Below, piece after piece: positions 33,619 to 46,064 of a stretch of DNA of 64,000 nucleotides. Source of the DNA: Alisma plantago-aquatica (lineage: Eukaryota > Streptophyta > Magnoliopsida > Alismatales > Alismataceae). The notes beneath the pieces are model-generated. The model worked only from the letters and a program-made list of their open reading frames with translations, was not told the DNA's origin and made no database searches. Location of the stretch: the NCBI GenBank assembly GCA_963693085.1, contig OY856410.1, forward strand, positions 564,568,906 through 564,632,905. Direction: 5' to 3'. How positions within the stretch are numbered: position 1 is the stretch's first letter; the number at the start of each line of letters is the position of its first letter. A program made the position numbers and the translations under genes.

Positions 33619-36600
33619 TGTAACAGACTGAATTTCAGGGTTCTTTTTGCAAATTATCCATTTTTAAGATTTTATTTTCTTTCATGACCTTTTGGACCTT
33701 TTTCCAAAATATCTCTCTCTTTGGTATTCTTTTTGGCCTCAATGTTGAATTTGAGCTTAATTTGATGATGAAATATATATTTACCCAGATTCATGTCAAT
33801 GAACGGGTTTTTGTACAAATGTTAATTGGGGTCTAATAATGCAAAATGGCCATTAATGAGAGAAAAGTAATTGATAATGTTAAATTAGAGATTTTATATC
33901 TTTTTGGGATAAGAAATGAGTAAATATTCATAATTGAGTTAATAAATGAGGATATGACACTCTCTTCCTTCTCTCTCCTCCAAAGTCACAAAAATATGTT
34001 CAAATAGAATAATGTGGTAAATTATTGCTCTTGAAATTATTATGTATTTACTATCTTTAATTTCACCCAAATATTTCATTAAGATAGCCTTTTCATATTA
34101 TTTCACCATTTTAATGTATTAATATACACATTAATAGCCAATATGGTAATTAAGGGCCAAATCATGTATGAAACGAGAATCTAACCACATAGCATAATTT
34201 TAGACATTAATGTGAGCCTATGGTTCAAATTTGGTGTCATTCAGACTTGGTTTGACCCTTCAAATCAATTTTAATAGAAATGAATATAGTGTAACTATAG
34301 TGCTTTAACCGATATCATTCATTCAATTTGTAACGCTAAAGTTCTATATTATTTCCGTCACATGCCAGGTCCATTGTGAATCTCTATTTTAAGACCCTAC
34401 TTTAGATGTTCATCGATCTGATGGATAAGAAGTTATCTCCTTCCTCTGGTTGTTTGCGAGTCAGATGTACAGTGTCAACCTTCTGGCTCCCACGACTCGT
34501 TCTCTCTCCCTCCTCCATCATTTCAACTGATTTCTTTTGTAACAACTTTGTCTCACCCTAATGCTTCAAATGAGCCCTAGATCATATTCTCTCTCACCTT
34601 GAGCATGTAATGCCCAATTAGGGCCTCTTCTTCTTCTCTGCCGTGATTCCACAGAGGGATCTATAATCTCCCTCGTGCTTATTTAAGGTTGGGGAAAGCT
34701 TCCCCAAGCCTCAAAATTTCCTCCTCCCTGATCAACCCCTAATGTCGAGAAACTCCCAGACCTCCTCCACTTTCATATCCGATGACGACAGCAGTTAGCT
34801 CGTGCCCCCAACCACCCCAATTCACTCATGGGCACAGTGAGCATCCCCGATCCTCCTTCTTCCTTTTTCATTCCTTGGTTTCCCTTAGTTTTTCCCAAAT
34901 CGTCATGTCCTATAAATCCATCATGGAGCTCCTATGAAACCTCCCATTTTTACATTTCGGTGCACCTTCGACCACGGTAGCCCTGTCTTCGGCATTGCCT
35001 TGCTTCCTTATATGCTTTGGCGACCTTTACATGGATTTTTCTCCTTGTGTTTGAAGCTTTGGTCGCATTTTGCTTCACCCATGTTCCCTCATTTTTGGGG
35101 TGAGAATTATAGTTGTCGAGGCGTTCACCCTTTGGCAGTGGTATCCCTGGCTTCACCTGATCTCAGGGTGGTTGATTTATTTGTTCAGTTGCTATGTTGT
35201 TGTGTGGAGGTACGAAGCAAGACTGGGGTCGAAGCCCCAGTAGGCTGCTCATGCAATTGTTTGGCTGGAGCATTCCTAGTCAGGTAATGACGAGGGCATC
35301 CATGCCTCTTCAGTCAACCAATTGACCCACCACGGGTAGTTCAGACCTTTCACATCTTGTTTTGATTTTCTCAGTCTCGGCTAATCAAAATGTTTGTATG
35401 ACTCTTATGTCCCTACAAGTTTGAATGATTTGATTTTTCAATCATGTGCAATCTAGTAATTTGGCCTCTGTGCTCACTCGCCCTTTGACCAGAGCCATGT
35501 GAGTGTGGAACAAATGACTAGGCCACGTGTGATTCATCCATGTCAGCATGGGGCCAACATCCTTGGACCGCGCTTTGCAATGCTTTTGTAGCGTATGTGG
35601 CATTTTCTCCAATTGAGATTGGCCAATTTTATTTAATTCATTATAAATCGATCCTTGGTCAGAAAAATTAAAATAAATTTAATAAAAAAGGATTTTTAAG
35701 TAGAATCTTATTGTGGTTTTTGAGTCCTGATTGGAATTCCTTTTTAAAAGTTTATTTTGAATACCATTTTTATTATATAAAATGCTCTAAAATATGTAGT
35801 TAATTCATTTTAACTCCAAATGGAGAAGTTAAATATGTTTTCTTAATTAGTGAACTCTAAGTAATCAATTGGTATAAGTTTAGAGTCAATAATTGAAGGA
35901 TTTCATAAAAGGTTCAAAATTGGTATTTTCTTATATTTTATACTTTATAAATTCTAATGCATGTGAAAAATTTATAACTAGGATAAAATGGATGTGGATA
36001 CAATCTAATTGATGAAAGTGATGGTTATGTTTATACTATAAGGTATGTGAACCCTATGTAAGTATGTGAAGCCTATTTATGTATGAATGATGAAGGTGAA
36101 AGCTTATGTGCAATTAACCTATCCTTCAGTTGGGATTTTATCCAACCCTACTTTCCTAATGAGGCATGTGCTAGCCTTGGAATCTTTCCATAGCCTTCTT
36201 TTTCTCTTTTAATTGAAATGAATCTTCTATTTTTATTCTTGGCTCATTTATTTGAATTACATGAATCTTCTATTGCCAAGTTTGGCTCATTCTTTGATAT
36301 TACTTCTTGGTTTATGAAACTCCATTTTCTATGATGAAATATTATTTATATTTTCACTAATGCAATGAATTATTCATCATGATGTAGTATTGGCCAAATG
36401 ATAATGTAGCGTACATGAGTACAAACCACCCATAGTGGGGAACATTAAAATTCTCCGTAGAGGAATGTTAAAATTCACCCCATATATATATTTTTTGAGG
36501 TGTTTGGGAATGTTAAAATTCTCCCTATCCTATTGGTTTAGGTCTGGTAGGTGCCGCACCCTGCATTGGTTTATTCTGTGTCATAATATCATTCATGCTA

Positions 36601-37088
36601 ATGCTGATTATTGTTGTTGATTAATAATGGCATATTTCTATTTCTTATTTATATACTTGTCTCATACTTTGGACCCTCTTCGTGTAGTGGATCTTTACTA
36701 TGGAATGTTGTAGTTTATTATTTTATTTAATTCTCTTGATTAACACATACTTTCCTCTCCTCTTTTTGGGTGATCCCAACCAGCCAGATATAGGATAAGA
36801 GTGCACAACAGGAGCATGGTGAACCAGCCTAAGGATAGGGATAAGGATCATCCATCTAGCAAGGACTTAACTATATATCTTTATAGTTGTTTTTATATGG
36901 AGACATGTTGATGTAATTTTAGTCTTCCTCTACCTAGATCCTTTGTTTGTATATATTGTACACCCTTATGAAGAAAAATTGTAATGTACTATTCATATAT
37001 TTGAATATAGTCAAAGTTTATAATTCCACTGCTATACATTGGTGTTTTGTTTTCCATATTTAATAGAGGGTTTCTCTCACTTTTTACA
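33619..37088 (+). repeat. Y 5' LTR
   Basis: 3470 bp. A GC-richer middle (34360-35600) includes a TATA-like 'cctataaatcc' (34908-34918), a likely promoter, and a small hairpin 'ggggaaagcttcccc' near 34692. Open frames in this part (34934-35287 and its antisense) recur only as broken copies in the other LTR and are not genes. Confidence 0.92.
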
Positions 37089-38130
37089 ACATGGTATCAA
37101 AGCTCAAGGTAGTCAGAGTCTTGACAATTTCAATTGTCACCTAGTTAGAAACCCTTACCTTATATAGTTTTCCTTTAGTAAGTTTTTCACCTTAGAGTTG
37201 ACCAATGATGAAAGATTGATTTAGGGTCATATTAGAAATATAATTTGATAACATTTTTGGTGATTAGTCTATTAGTTGATACTAGGGCATAAGTTGAAAG
37301 AAAAGGTGACTAGAAATGGTCAGGATCTGGGGGCTTCCAATATTTTCCTCTGTGCCACTAGCTTTGCTTATGAGGACTCCCAAACCCATATGACACCGAC
37401 CTGGAATGAGTTGATTCTGACTATCCAAAATAGCATACCTTTAGGCAAAAAACCTCATTGTTGAGTTCCTTTAGAGACTAAATATGATGCTTTGATTACC
37501 GAAATGAAAATCACCTTATGTCCCATAAGTTCCATACATGACTTTTGGATTTCCATGTTTAAGGGTAGTCTATCCTATGCTAGATTTCAAATTTGGTAAT
37601 AGTGATTAGTAAACCGAATTAAGTTTGGATCATACACATAGTTTGATTAAGACTTGCTCTTTTACCTATAGTTTAGATTTACTTGGTAGGTCAACCCTTT
37701 AAAAGAATGGAGTAATAGTAGTTGTGGTAGTAATACCTTGTTTGATTTTGGAATTGCTGATATCGAGGATGAAATCCTCTTTAGCGGGGGATGGAGTCCC
37801 ACAATGCAAGTAAATCTAGATACTCTAATATTTGGAAACCCTAATTCCATAGACAAGATATTAGTGAGCTTATATGGTTAGTATTGAACCAAAAAATTAT
37901 AATTATAATTCATCTTGTTTGTTTATATACAATTGAATATATAATCATCATCTAAGGAATAGTTCTATGCTTGAACTCTAATAAATACTTCATGCACATA
38001 ATAAAGACTTACTCATCACTTGTTGTGAATACACATAATGTTGACCATGTCACCCTCATGATAAGATAAATGCATGACATGTAATGGTCATGTTAACCTA
38101 AACCATAAGATGTAATAATCTAGCCTTAAC

Positions 38131-38157
38131 AATATATATATATATATATATATATAT
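38131..38157. repeat. TA microsatellite
   Basis: About 13 TA units. Confidence 0.95.
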
Positions 38158-39116
38158 CCTTAATGCCTTTCATAATATATTAGTAACATTAGGTGTCATC
38201 ATCTGATAATATGCCTTGATACATATAAATGGATTATAATCACCTAATCATATTTGTGATCAAGTTATCAATATATGTAAGGCATATCACTTTGTTCACT
38301 AATATACATCTCATTAATCACCTTATCATAGTTTGGTATATGAATCAATTCATTTATATTTAATGTGTTCCATCTTATTCACTATAATACAAATAATGAC
38401 TCAAATATGATAATGAGTAACTGGATCCACATAAGTATGTCTAAATACCTAATGTGATGTTAAATATGTATAATTCATATAATGAAGTGTAATAAGAGAA
38501 AATGGTTAATGATGTCATAAACATGAGTGTCAAAGGTATTATGGCAATGTGTGATATAGAGGTAAATAATTAATATGACATTATTGGAAAATTAATGTGG
38601 ACATAGTAATTTGTTGGGTAATATTATCTATTTCTTACAACATAATCTGTGAGAATTTTACAAGATGGTAATGAATCTTTGATAATTCTACATGATGATA
38701 CCATTAGGTGTGATGGAGAATGAATTTAAGATATTAATGTTTGGGACCTAATACATTAATAAATATTGGAATTACTTTAGTAAACCCTAATTTTGCTTAA
38801 AATCCTTAATGGGATAAATAAGGATAATATTATGTTTTGTGCATAATGTTGGGATAAAATTCTAGTTACAACAATGTGAGCATAATGTGACACAAGTAAT
38901 AGTATATTGAAGATACTGCAATTTCATAATGGAGACAAAGCTAATGAGCCAAAATGTCTATTATGTTATGTTTGATAAAAGATAGAATGTATGGTGGAAA
39001 CCTTAGTGAAACCTAGCTCATGAGTAGAGCTTGTGAAGTATCCACCTAGTTTCCTAATGTTGCGATTTAACATACTCACCCTTCCCACTTATCGTGATTT
39101 CGGGGATGAAATCCTT

Positions 39117-39133
39117 TTTAAGGGGTGGAGTGC
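39117..39133 (+). promoter_or_regulatory. Y polypurine tract
   Basis: 'tttaaggggtggagtgc' abuts the 3' LTR. The upstream 'gatttc..ggatgaaatcctt' also precedes X's LTR start (reverse, 53039-53080). Confidence 0.8.
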
Positions 39134-40562
39134 TGTAACAGACTGAATATTAGGTTCATTTTGCAAATTACCCATTTTCAAGCTTTTATTTTCTTTCATG
39201 ACCTTTTGGACCTTTTTCCTAAATTTTCTCTGTCTTTGGTATCCTTTTTGGGCTCAATGTTGAATTTGAGCATAATTTGATGATGAAATTTATATTTACC
39301 CACAATCATGTCAATGAATGGGGTTTTGCACAAATGTAACAACTAGTGTGATAATTGGGGTCTAATAATGCAAAATGTCCATTAATGAGAGAAAAGTAGT
39401 AGATAATGTTAAATTAGAGCTTTTATATCTTTTTGGGATAAGAAATGAGTAAAAATGTGTAATTGAGTTAATAAATGAGGATATGACACTCTTTTCCTTC
39501 TCTCTCCTCCAAAGTGAGAACAATATTTGAAAATAGATTACTGTGGTAAGTAATTTCTATTGAAATGATTATGTATTTACTATCTCAAATTTCCCCCAAA
39601 GATTTCATTAACATTGCCTTTTCATAATATTTCACCTTTTTAACGTATTAATATACACATTAAAAGCCAATACGGTAATTAAGAGCCAAATCATGCATGA
39701 AATGATAAATTAATTATATAGCATGGTTCTAGACAATAATGTGAGCCTATGGTTCAAATTTGGCATCATTTGGACTTGGTTTGACCCTTCAAAGCGATTT
39801 GATGAGAAATGAATATAGTGTAACTATAGTGCTTTAATTTGATATAATTTATTCAATTTGTAATGCTACAGTTCAATTATTATTCCTATTACACACCGGG
39901 TCCATTATGGATCTGTATCCAAAGGCCCTACTTTAGTCACACATCGATCTGATGGATAGGAAGTTATCTCCTTCCTCTGGTTGTTCGCGAGTCAGATGTA
40001 TAGTGTCGATCTTCTGGCTCCTGTGACTCGTTCTCTCTCCCTCCTCCATCATTTTGATTGATTTCTTCTCTAATGGATTCATCTCGCCCCGACCCTTTGA
40101 ATGATCCCTAGATCATCTCCTCTATCACCTTGAGCTTGAAATGCCAAATAGGGGCCTCTTCTTCTTCTCTACTATGATTCCACAGAGGGATCTAGAATCT
40201 CCCTCATTCTTATTTAATGCCAGGGAAAGCTTCCCCAAGCCTGAAGCTTTCCTCCTCCCTGATCAATTACTCCCCTAATGCCCCGAAACTCCCATAACTC
40301 CACCACTTTTGTATCCAATGGTGGAGGCTGTTAGCTCGTTCCCCCGACCACCGTAGTTCAATCATAGGCATGGTGAGCATCCATGGTCCTCCTTCTTCCT
40401 TTTCCCTTCCTTGTTTCCCCTTAGTTCTTCCCAAATCATATTGTCCTATAAATCCATCATGGGGCTCTACTGGCACCTAGATTATTCGTGTTTCAGTGCA
40501 CCTATGACCATGGTAGCCCTGGCTTCGGCATCGCCTTGCTTGCATAAATGCTTTGGCAACCT
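39134..40562 (+). repeat. Y 3' LTR, part 1
   Basis: Co-linear with 33619-35025. Carries 'gtaacaactagtgtgat' near 39337, which is missing from the 5' LTR. Interrupted by the CACTA at 40563. Confidence 0.92.
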
Positions 40563-41035
40563 TACTACTACAGAAATGGCTTATAATGTCACTTTAAAGG
40601 TGTCAGTTGTATAAATACACCGACACCTAAAACCTAAAGCGTCGGTTAAAAAATAAAACTGACATCTATCTATGAAGGGTGACCAGACACGAGTATCACT
40701 TTTATTCAGTGTCGGTTCCCTAATAATAAACCAACGCCTAAAATTAACCACCAAATCCAAAATTTCCAGTGAAAAAATTACCTCCAAATTTTAACATATG
40801 GCGTCGGTTATTAACTATTAAACCGACGACGAAAGGTTATTCGCAAGATAGAAATTGGGCACATTTTGGTCGTCGGTTTTACTACAATGACCGATGCTTA
40901 TGGGTTTTCCCGCGTCGTTCCCGGGAAACTTTTCACAACCTTTAAGCATCGGTTTTTTTGTGTAACCGACGCCTTTAGTTCTATGTGTCAGTTTTTTGGA
41001 ATAACTGAAACCTATTGTTAACTTAATAGAACCCG
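40563..41035. repeat. CACTA 5' terminal and subterminal repeats
   Basis: The motif gcgtcggtt or its complement occurs near 40639, 40709 (gtgtcggtt), 40801, 40821, 40871, 40945 and 40964. Some form facing pairs, for example gcgtcggtta and aaccgacgac around 40801-40830. Such arrays bind the TnpA-type protein in En/Spm elements. Confidence 0.85.
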
Positions 41036-41408
41036 CATGAGCCAGGCTCTTCCCCCTTCTCTATTTCATCAACTCTGCGTGCTTAGGTCTGGAAAATTTC
41101 ACCTGCTCCACTTGCTGCCTCCGCCGCTATTCCTTGCTCCTCTGATCGCTGCCTCCGCCGCCATTCGTTGCTCTGGGTTCTGCCGTTCCTTACTCCTCTG
41201 TGCGCCGATGCCTTCTCCTTCTCTCCGGCCACCACCCTTCTTTGCTAGCTCTGGTGCCTGAGCCTGCTCGCCTTCTCTTGTTTCGTGGTTCATTGCTCCG
41301 ATGCCTGCCCCTACTCTCTTCTCTCCCCTGATCTCCAAGCCACTGCTCTCCTACCCAGGTAGGCCACTGTCCTTCTTCTTCCTCCACCTCTTCTTTTTCC
41401 TGCTCCCT
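41036..41408 (+). promoter_or_regulatory. CACTA 5' pyrimidine-rich region, probable promoter or first exon
   Basis: GC-rich, CT-rich stretch with repeated 'ctgcctccgccgc' and 'ttgctcctctg' words, unlike the AT-rich surroundings. Open frames on both strands (41037-41261, 41099-41519) are compositional. It lies between the subterminal repeats and the first large palindrome, upstream of TNP2. Confidence 0.4.
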
Positions 41409-41530
41409 CTCCTTACCAAATGGATTAAAGCAAGGCCATGACCGTGTGGGCTGGTCACGGCCGTGCTGGCCAGCACGGCCGTGGCCAGCCCACACGGTCG
41501 TGGCCTTGCTTTTATCCATTTGGTAAGGAG
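41409..41530. repeat. 61 bp near-perfect palindrome, GC-rich core
   Basis: Arms 41409-41469 and 41470-41530 pair with only a few mismatches and no spacer. The centre is 'cacggccgtgctgg' | 'ccagcacggccgtg'. The outer parts 'ccttaccaaatgg' and 'ccatttggtaagg' also pair. Its core reappears as the unit of the 44 bp tandem repeats at 50060-50235. Confidence 0.95.
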
Positions 41531-41916
41531 GGAGAAGGAAGAAGAAGATACATTTGCAATTGAATACTAATGCTTGACCTAAGTCTGTAAATTTTGATGC
41601 ATGTTGAATTAAGATATTAAAACCCTAATACACATTTCACCATAATCTTGAATTAATTATATTGCTGAAATCTTGTGATCAATCTATGTAAGATATTAAA
41701 ACCCTAATGTTAAATCTCTGATTTTGTAGTGATGTGTCAGCCTAACAACTACATGAATTTCTATTGTATGATGTAGATTGATGATAATGCATGAGCTATT
41801 TTAAAATTTTGAAATAAATTATGAATCTCTCCATCCCTAGGTCATACTAATTTATGTGTAATCTTTATCTTGATGATGAACATGCATGGCCACTCGAAAT
41901 GTTGAAATCAATGTTA

Positions 41917-42580
41917 TAGAATGACAACACATGTATTTGTTGGCCTAGAAACCTGTCCAAGATTTACTCATCAGGAGTAAATCTTGGATAGTCCCCAGTA
42001 TGGGACTGTTCTTGAACACCTAATCTCACTTAGGATGTAAGTGTATAATGGTATTTGGTTTTCAAGAAAATTTCAGTAGCATTTCCCCATTTTTTCTCTA
42101 AGTACATCTGTACTTGGAGAACAATGGGGAAATGCTGCCAAAATTTTCTTGAAAACCCAATACACATTATACACTTACTAGTGAGATTAGGTGTTCAAGA
42201 ATGGGATAGGTGGTACACATTTATTATATATAAGAATGACAACACATGTATTTGTTGGCCAAGAAACTCGTCCAAGATTTACTCATTAGGAGTAAATCTT
42301 GGATAGTCCCCAGTTGGGGACTATTCTTAAACACCTAATCTCACTTAGGATGTAAGCGTATAATGTGTATCTGGTTTTCAAGAAAATTTTGGCAGCATTT
42401 CCCCATTATTCTCTAAGTACATATGTACGTAGAGAACAATGGGAAAATGCTGCCAAAATTTTCTTGAAAACCCAATACACATTATACATTTACTAGTGAG
42501 ATTAGGTGTTAAAGAATGGGATAGGTAGTACACATTTATTATATATAAGAATGATAACACATGTATTTTTTGGCCTAACG
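41917..42580. repeat. Tandem repeat of about 315 bp unit (2.1 copies), each with a long hairpin
   Basis: Units start at about 41917, 42232 and (partial) 42547 with 'agaatgacaacacatgtatt'. Each full unit contains a 14 bp stem 'tccaagatttactc/gagtaaatcttgga' (41956-41988 in unit 1). Each also holds a roughly 190 bp foldback with arms of about 85-90 bp: 42011-42199 in unit 1 and 42324-42515 in unit 2. The arms run 'cttgaacacctaatctcact' to 'catttccccatt' and back. The array lies directly upstream of the TNP2 start. Confidence 0.95.
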
Positions 42581-42664
42581 TTTTAACCATGCAAAAACTA
42601 TAATCTGTTAACCCTAGACCCTAATCTTGTTGTAATATATACTTGTTTTCTCTTTGATCATAGA

Positions 42665-45600
42665 ATGGATAGATCATGGATGTCCATTCACAATCGCTAC
42701 ACCCCAGAGTTTATTTCTGGTCTTGACCAGTTTATTAGATTTTCCGAGGAACATAGGAAACAACCTGGAGATAAGTTCTACTGTCCATGTAGGCATTGCG
42801 GTAACAACTTGAAAGTCAGCAATGGTGACGAAATCAAAAGTCATGTCATGTGCAATGAGATTATACAAGGCCATACAGAATGGCACTGGCATGGAGAGAT
42901 TTCAAACCCGAAACCAGTGGATGTCGATAGCAGTGCTTGTGTGGAAGAAGAATTTTCCTCCGATGATGTAGATGTGAATGAACCAGTTCCAGTAGACATC
43001 ATTGATGTGATGCTGTATAGTTGTGGGGTAGAGCACACCAATCCACCTCCCATTTTTAGAAACATTGTGCATGATGATGAGATATCGTTATACACATGTT
43101 GTAGTATGTTTACAAAGCTTAGCGCTGTGTTGAGATTGTATAAGCTGAAAGCTAACAATAGATGGAGTGACAAAAGCTTCATGTCATTGTTGTATTTATT
43201 GAATGAAATGCTTCCTGAAGGAAACGAGCTGCCAATCTCAACATACCAGGTAAATAAATTATTGTGCCCAATGGGAATGGATGCCAAGAAGATACATGCA
43301 TGCCTGAATGAATGCATATTATTTCAAAAGGACTATGTGGATTTGAAAGATTGTCCAAAATGTGGTGCGTCATGGTATAAATTGACGACTTTGGGGGAGT
43401 CAAAAACTGGTTCTCCTACCAAGGTGATGTGGCATCTACCTATAATATCACTGTTTCAATGCTTGTTTTCCGATCTAATAGATGCAAAGAATTTGAGGTG
43501 GCATGCAGATGTTAAGAAAAATAATGATGGGATCCTACGACAGGCGTCTGATTCCCCACTATGGAAGAAGATTGATCTATTGTACCTTGAATTTGGTGAA
43601 AAAGTTAGGAATCTAAGACTTGGGCTTTGTATAGATGGGATGAATCCGTACCGGACATTGAGCAGCCAACATAGCACTTGGCCAGTCATGCTTGTTATAT
43701 ACAATCTTCCTCCGTGGCTGTGTATGAAAAATAAGTACGTAATGTTGTCATTGTTGATATCGGGCCCTAAACAACCTGGAAATGATATCGATGTTTAACG
43801 TGAACCTCTGATTAATGACTTAAAGAAACTCTGGGGTGAAGGTGTGATGACCTATGATGCTTCACAAAGAGAGACATTTCGTTTGCATGTTATGTTGTTT
43901 TGCACTATTAATGACTTTCCAGCATATGGGAATTTGTCTGGATATAGTGTCAAACGAGCTAAAGCGTGTCCTGTATGTGAAGAGAACACTGATTCAACAA
44001 GACTAAAACATGGCGGTAAGACTTTATATCTCGGTCATCGAAGGTTTCTTACAAAATTTCATCCGTATCGTAGGAAGCGCAAAGCATTCAATGAATTGAA
44101 TGAGGAACGGAGTGCACCTAAACCTATACAAGGGGAGGTTGTTTATGAAAGAGTAAAAGACTTTCTCAATGAATTTGGTAAGCGATCACAATGTACTATG
44201 GCCTCACGGAGTGACAAATCTTTATTCAAGAAGAAGTCAATATTTCAGGATCTTCCTTATTTGAGTTCATTGACAGTCGGGCATTGTATCGATGTCATGC
44301 ACGTTGAGAATAATGTCTGTGTTAGTGTCATTGGTACTTTGTTGAATATACTAGGTAAGACTAAAGATGGGATAAAATCCAGACTGGACCTATGTGAAAT
44401 GGGAATAAGGTCAGAATTAATAGAATTACATGAAATGGGAAATCAGAGAACATAATTACCTCCCGCTTGTTACACATTGTCTAGAAAGGAGAAGAAAGAT
44501 TTTTGTGAATGTTTGGTAAATATTAAGGTGCCACAGGGTTACTCATCCAACATCTGTAGATTGGTATCCATGAAATATCTGAAGTTGATAGGTCTTAAAT
44601 CTCATGATTGTCACACTCTAATGCAACAAATATTGCCTGTGGCAATTCAATCTATATTGCTGAAGCATGTAAGGTTTGCAATCATCAGACTTTGTTTCTT
44701 TTTCAACAGTCTGTGCAGCAAAGTTATTGACCCTGATACTCTCAATAATTTGCAAAGAGAATTGGTTTTTACCCTATGTCAGCTTGAGATGTATTTTCCT
44801 CGTTCATTCTTTGATATCATGGTACATCTTGTTGTCCACTTGTCTAGGGAAGTGAAAATGTTGGGACCAGTTTCTTGCATTGGATGTATCCCTTTGAATG
44901 ATACATGAGTGTTTTTAAAGTGATGTTCAAAACTGTTATCAGCCTGAAGGGAGTATTATTGAGGGTTATGTGGCGAGAGAGATTATGGTCTTTGGCAATG
45001 ACTTTCTCAGTGGTAATAACACTCCTGGTAATGACAAGAATATTGAGGAGTAATTTGGCAAAGGAATTTTGGGATCACGGGTGAAAGTAATCAGTCGTGA
45101 GCAGTTGGAACAAGACATTTCATCAACAGACAATATCCTCAAGCCAATACAATGTGGATTGCTATAGAGCATAATAAGAAATTTATTAAGTGGTTTGAAG
45201 ATAAAGTCTTACATCAACTATCTCAAACATCAAATGATATATCTGAAACTATCAAATGCCTCACCTTTAAACCAAAATTGAATGTTATGTCTTATGAAGG
45301 GTATGACATTAATGGATTCACATATTACACAAAGAGCCAAGATGATAAGAGTGTCGTACAAAATAGTGGTGTCACCCTTCAAGCATCGACTATGTTTTTT
45401 GCAATTGCAAAGGATAAGAGTCCACGTGAAGCTAAAATGTCATATTACGGTGTCATTGAAGACATATGGGAGTTTCACTACATAGATTTCAGAATTCTGC
45501 TCTTCAAATGTAATTGGGTTGATAACACCAAAGGAGTTATACTGGATGAATTGAGTTTCACTTTAGTGAACTTTGAAAAGATTGGTGAGAAGGGTGAACC

Positions 45601-45860
45601 ATTCCTATTGGCATCACAGGTGAAACAAGTATTTTATATCGATGATCCATCAAATGATAAATTGTCGGTTGTTATTCATGGTAAAAAGACAGTTCATTGA
45701 AGATCCTATAGATGAAGAAGAGTACTATGATAAGTATGATGACTCCAGTCCATTCTCAGTTGGGTTGCCAACACCAAAAAATATTGAAGCTAATGATGAC
45801 TTGTATGTGTGCGGAGATCACAATGAAGGATTGTTAATTGATAATAAATCGCAATATTAG
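42665..45860 (+). pseudogene. tnp2: CACTA transposase, TNP2 type
   Basis: Starts ATGGATAGATC just after an intron-like acceptor (ttgatcatag). An N-terminal transposase-associated zinc region 'DRSWMSIHNRYTPEF', 'FYCPCRHCGNNL', 'HWHGE' is followed by the TNP2 catalytic core. The core includes 'NELPISTYQVNKLL', 'CPKCGASWYK', 'LRWHADVKKN', 'LGLCIDGMNPY' (likely catalytic Asp), 'LLISGPKQPGNDIDV' and 'LTVGHCIDVMHVENNVC' (likely catalytic Glu in HVE). C-terminal DUF4218-like (44640-44960) and DUF4216-like (45400-45690) regions and an acidic tail follow. Stops or frame changes occur at 43796-43798 (TAA inside DIDV-EPL), near 44455, around 44906-45150 and near 45695, so it is broken although much better kept than its hosts. 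Confidence 0.9.
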
Positions 45861-45897
45861 AGGCATGCTTATATTTTTTATATATTTTATTTTCTGA

Positions 45898-46064
45898 AAG
45901 TGAACTTTACAATGTGAATTACTTTATAATGTGAATACGAACTTTACAATGTGAATTTTACAATGTGAATTACTTTACAATGTAAACTTTACAATGTGAA
46001 TTACTTTGCAATGTGAATGTGAACTTTACAATGTGAACTTTACAATGTGAATGTGAACTTTCAG
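45898..46064. repeat. Minisatellite of tttacaatgtgaa units
   Basis: About ten copies of 'actttacaatgtgaa' with drift ('attactttgcaatgtgaa', 'aatgtgaatgtgaa') between the two CACTA genes. It ends exactly at the acceptor-like 'ttcag' before the next ATG. Confidence 0.9.

Larger units (their letters stand above)
37089..39133 (+). other. Y internal region, non-coding
   Basis: The primer-binding site TGGTATCAAAGCT is at 37092-37104. The rest is AT-rich with no protein similarity. A TA microsatellite lies at 38131-38157. At the 3' end 'gatttcggggatgaaatcct' (39099 on) and 'ttaaggggtggagtgc' (39118-39133) form the polypurine tract region. Confidence 0.85.

Noticed and set aside
34934..35287. 117-codon open frame in the Y 5' LTR
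   Set aside because: The copy in the 3' LTR (50585 on) is shifted and shortened; the region is LTR sequence and shows no domain.
40560..40562. 3 bp CACTA target duplication
   Set aside because: Left cct and right aat do not match; point mutation or a boundary error of a base or two cannot be excluded.
41099..41519. Arg/Glu-rich open frames on the reverse strand in the CACTA
   Set aside because: Produced by a CT-rich, palindromic stretch; no domain.
41409..41530. Rho-independent terminator or tRNA-like fold
   Set aside because: The palindrome is far longer than a terminator stem, no T-run follows, and no tRNA box motifs are present; the setting is eukaryotic.
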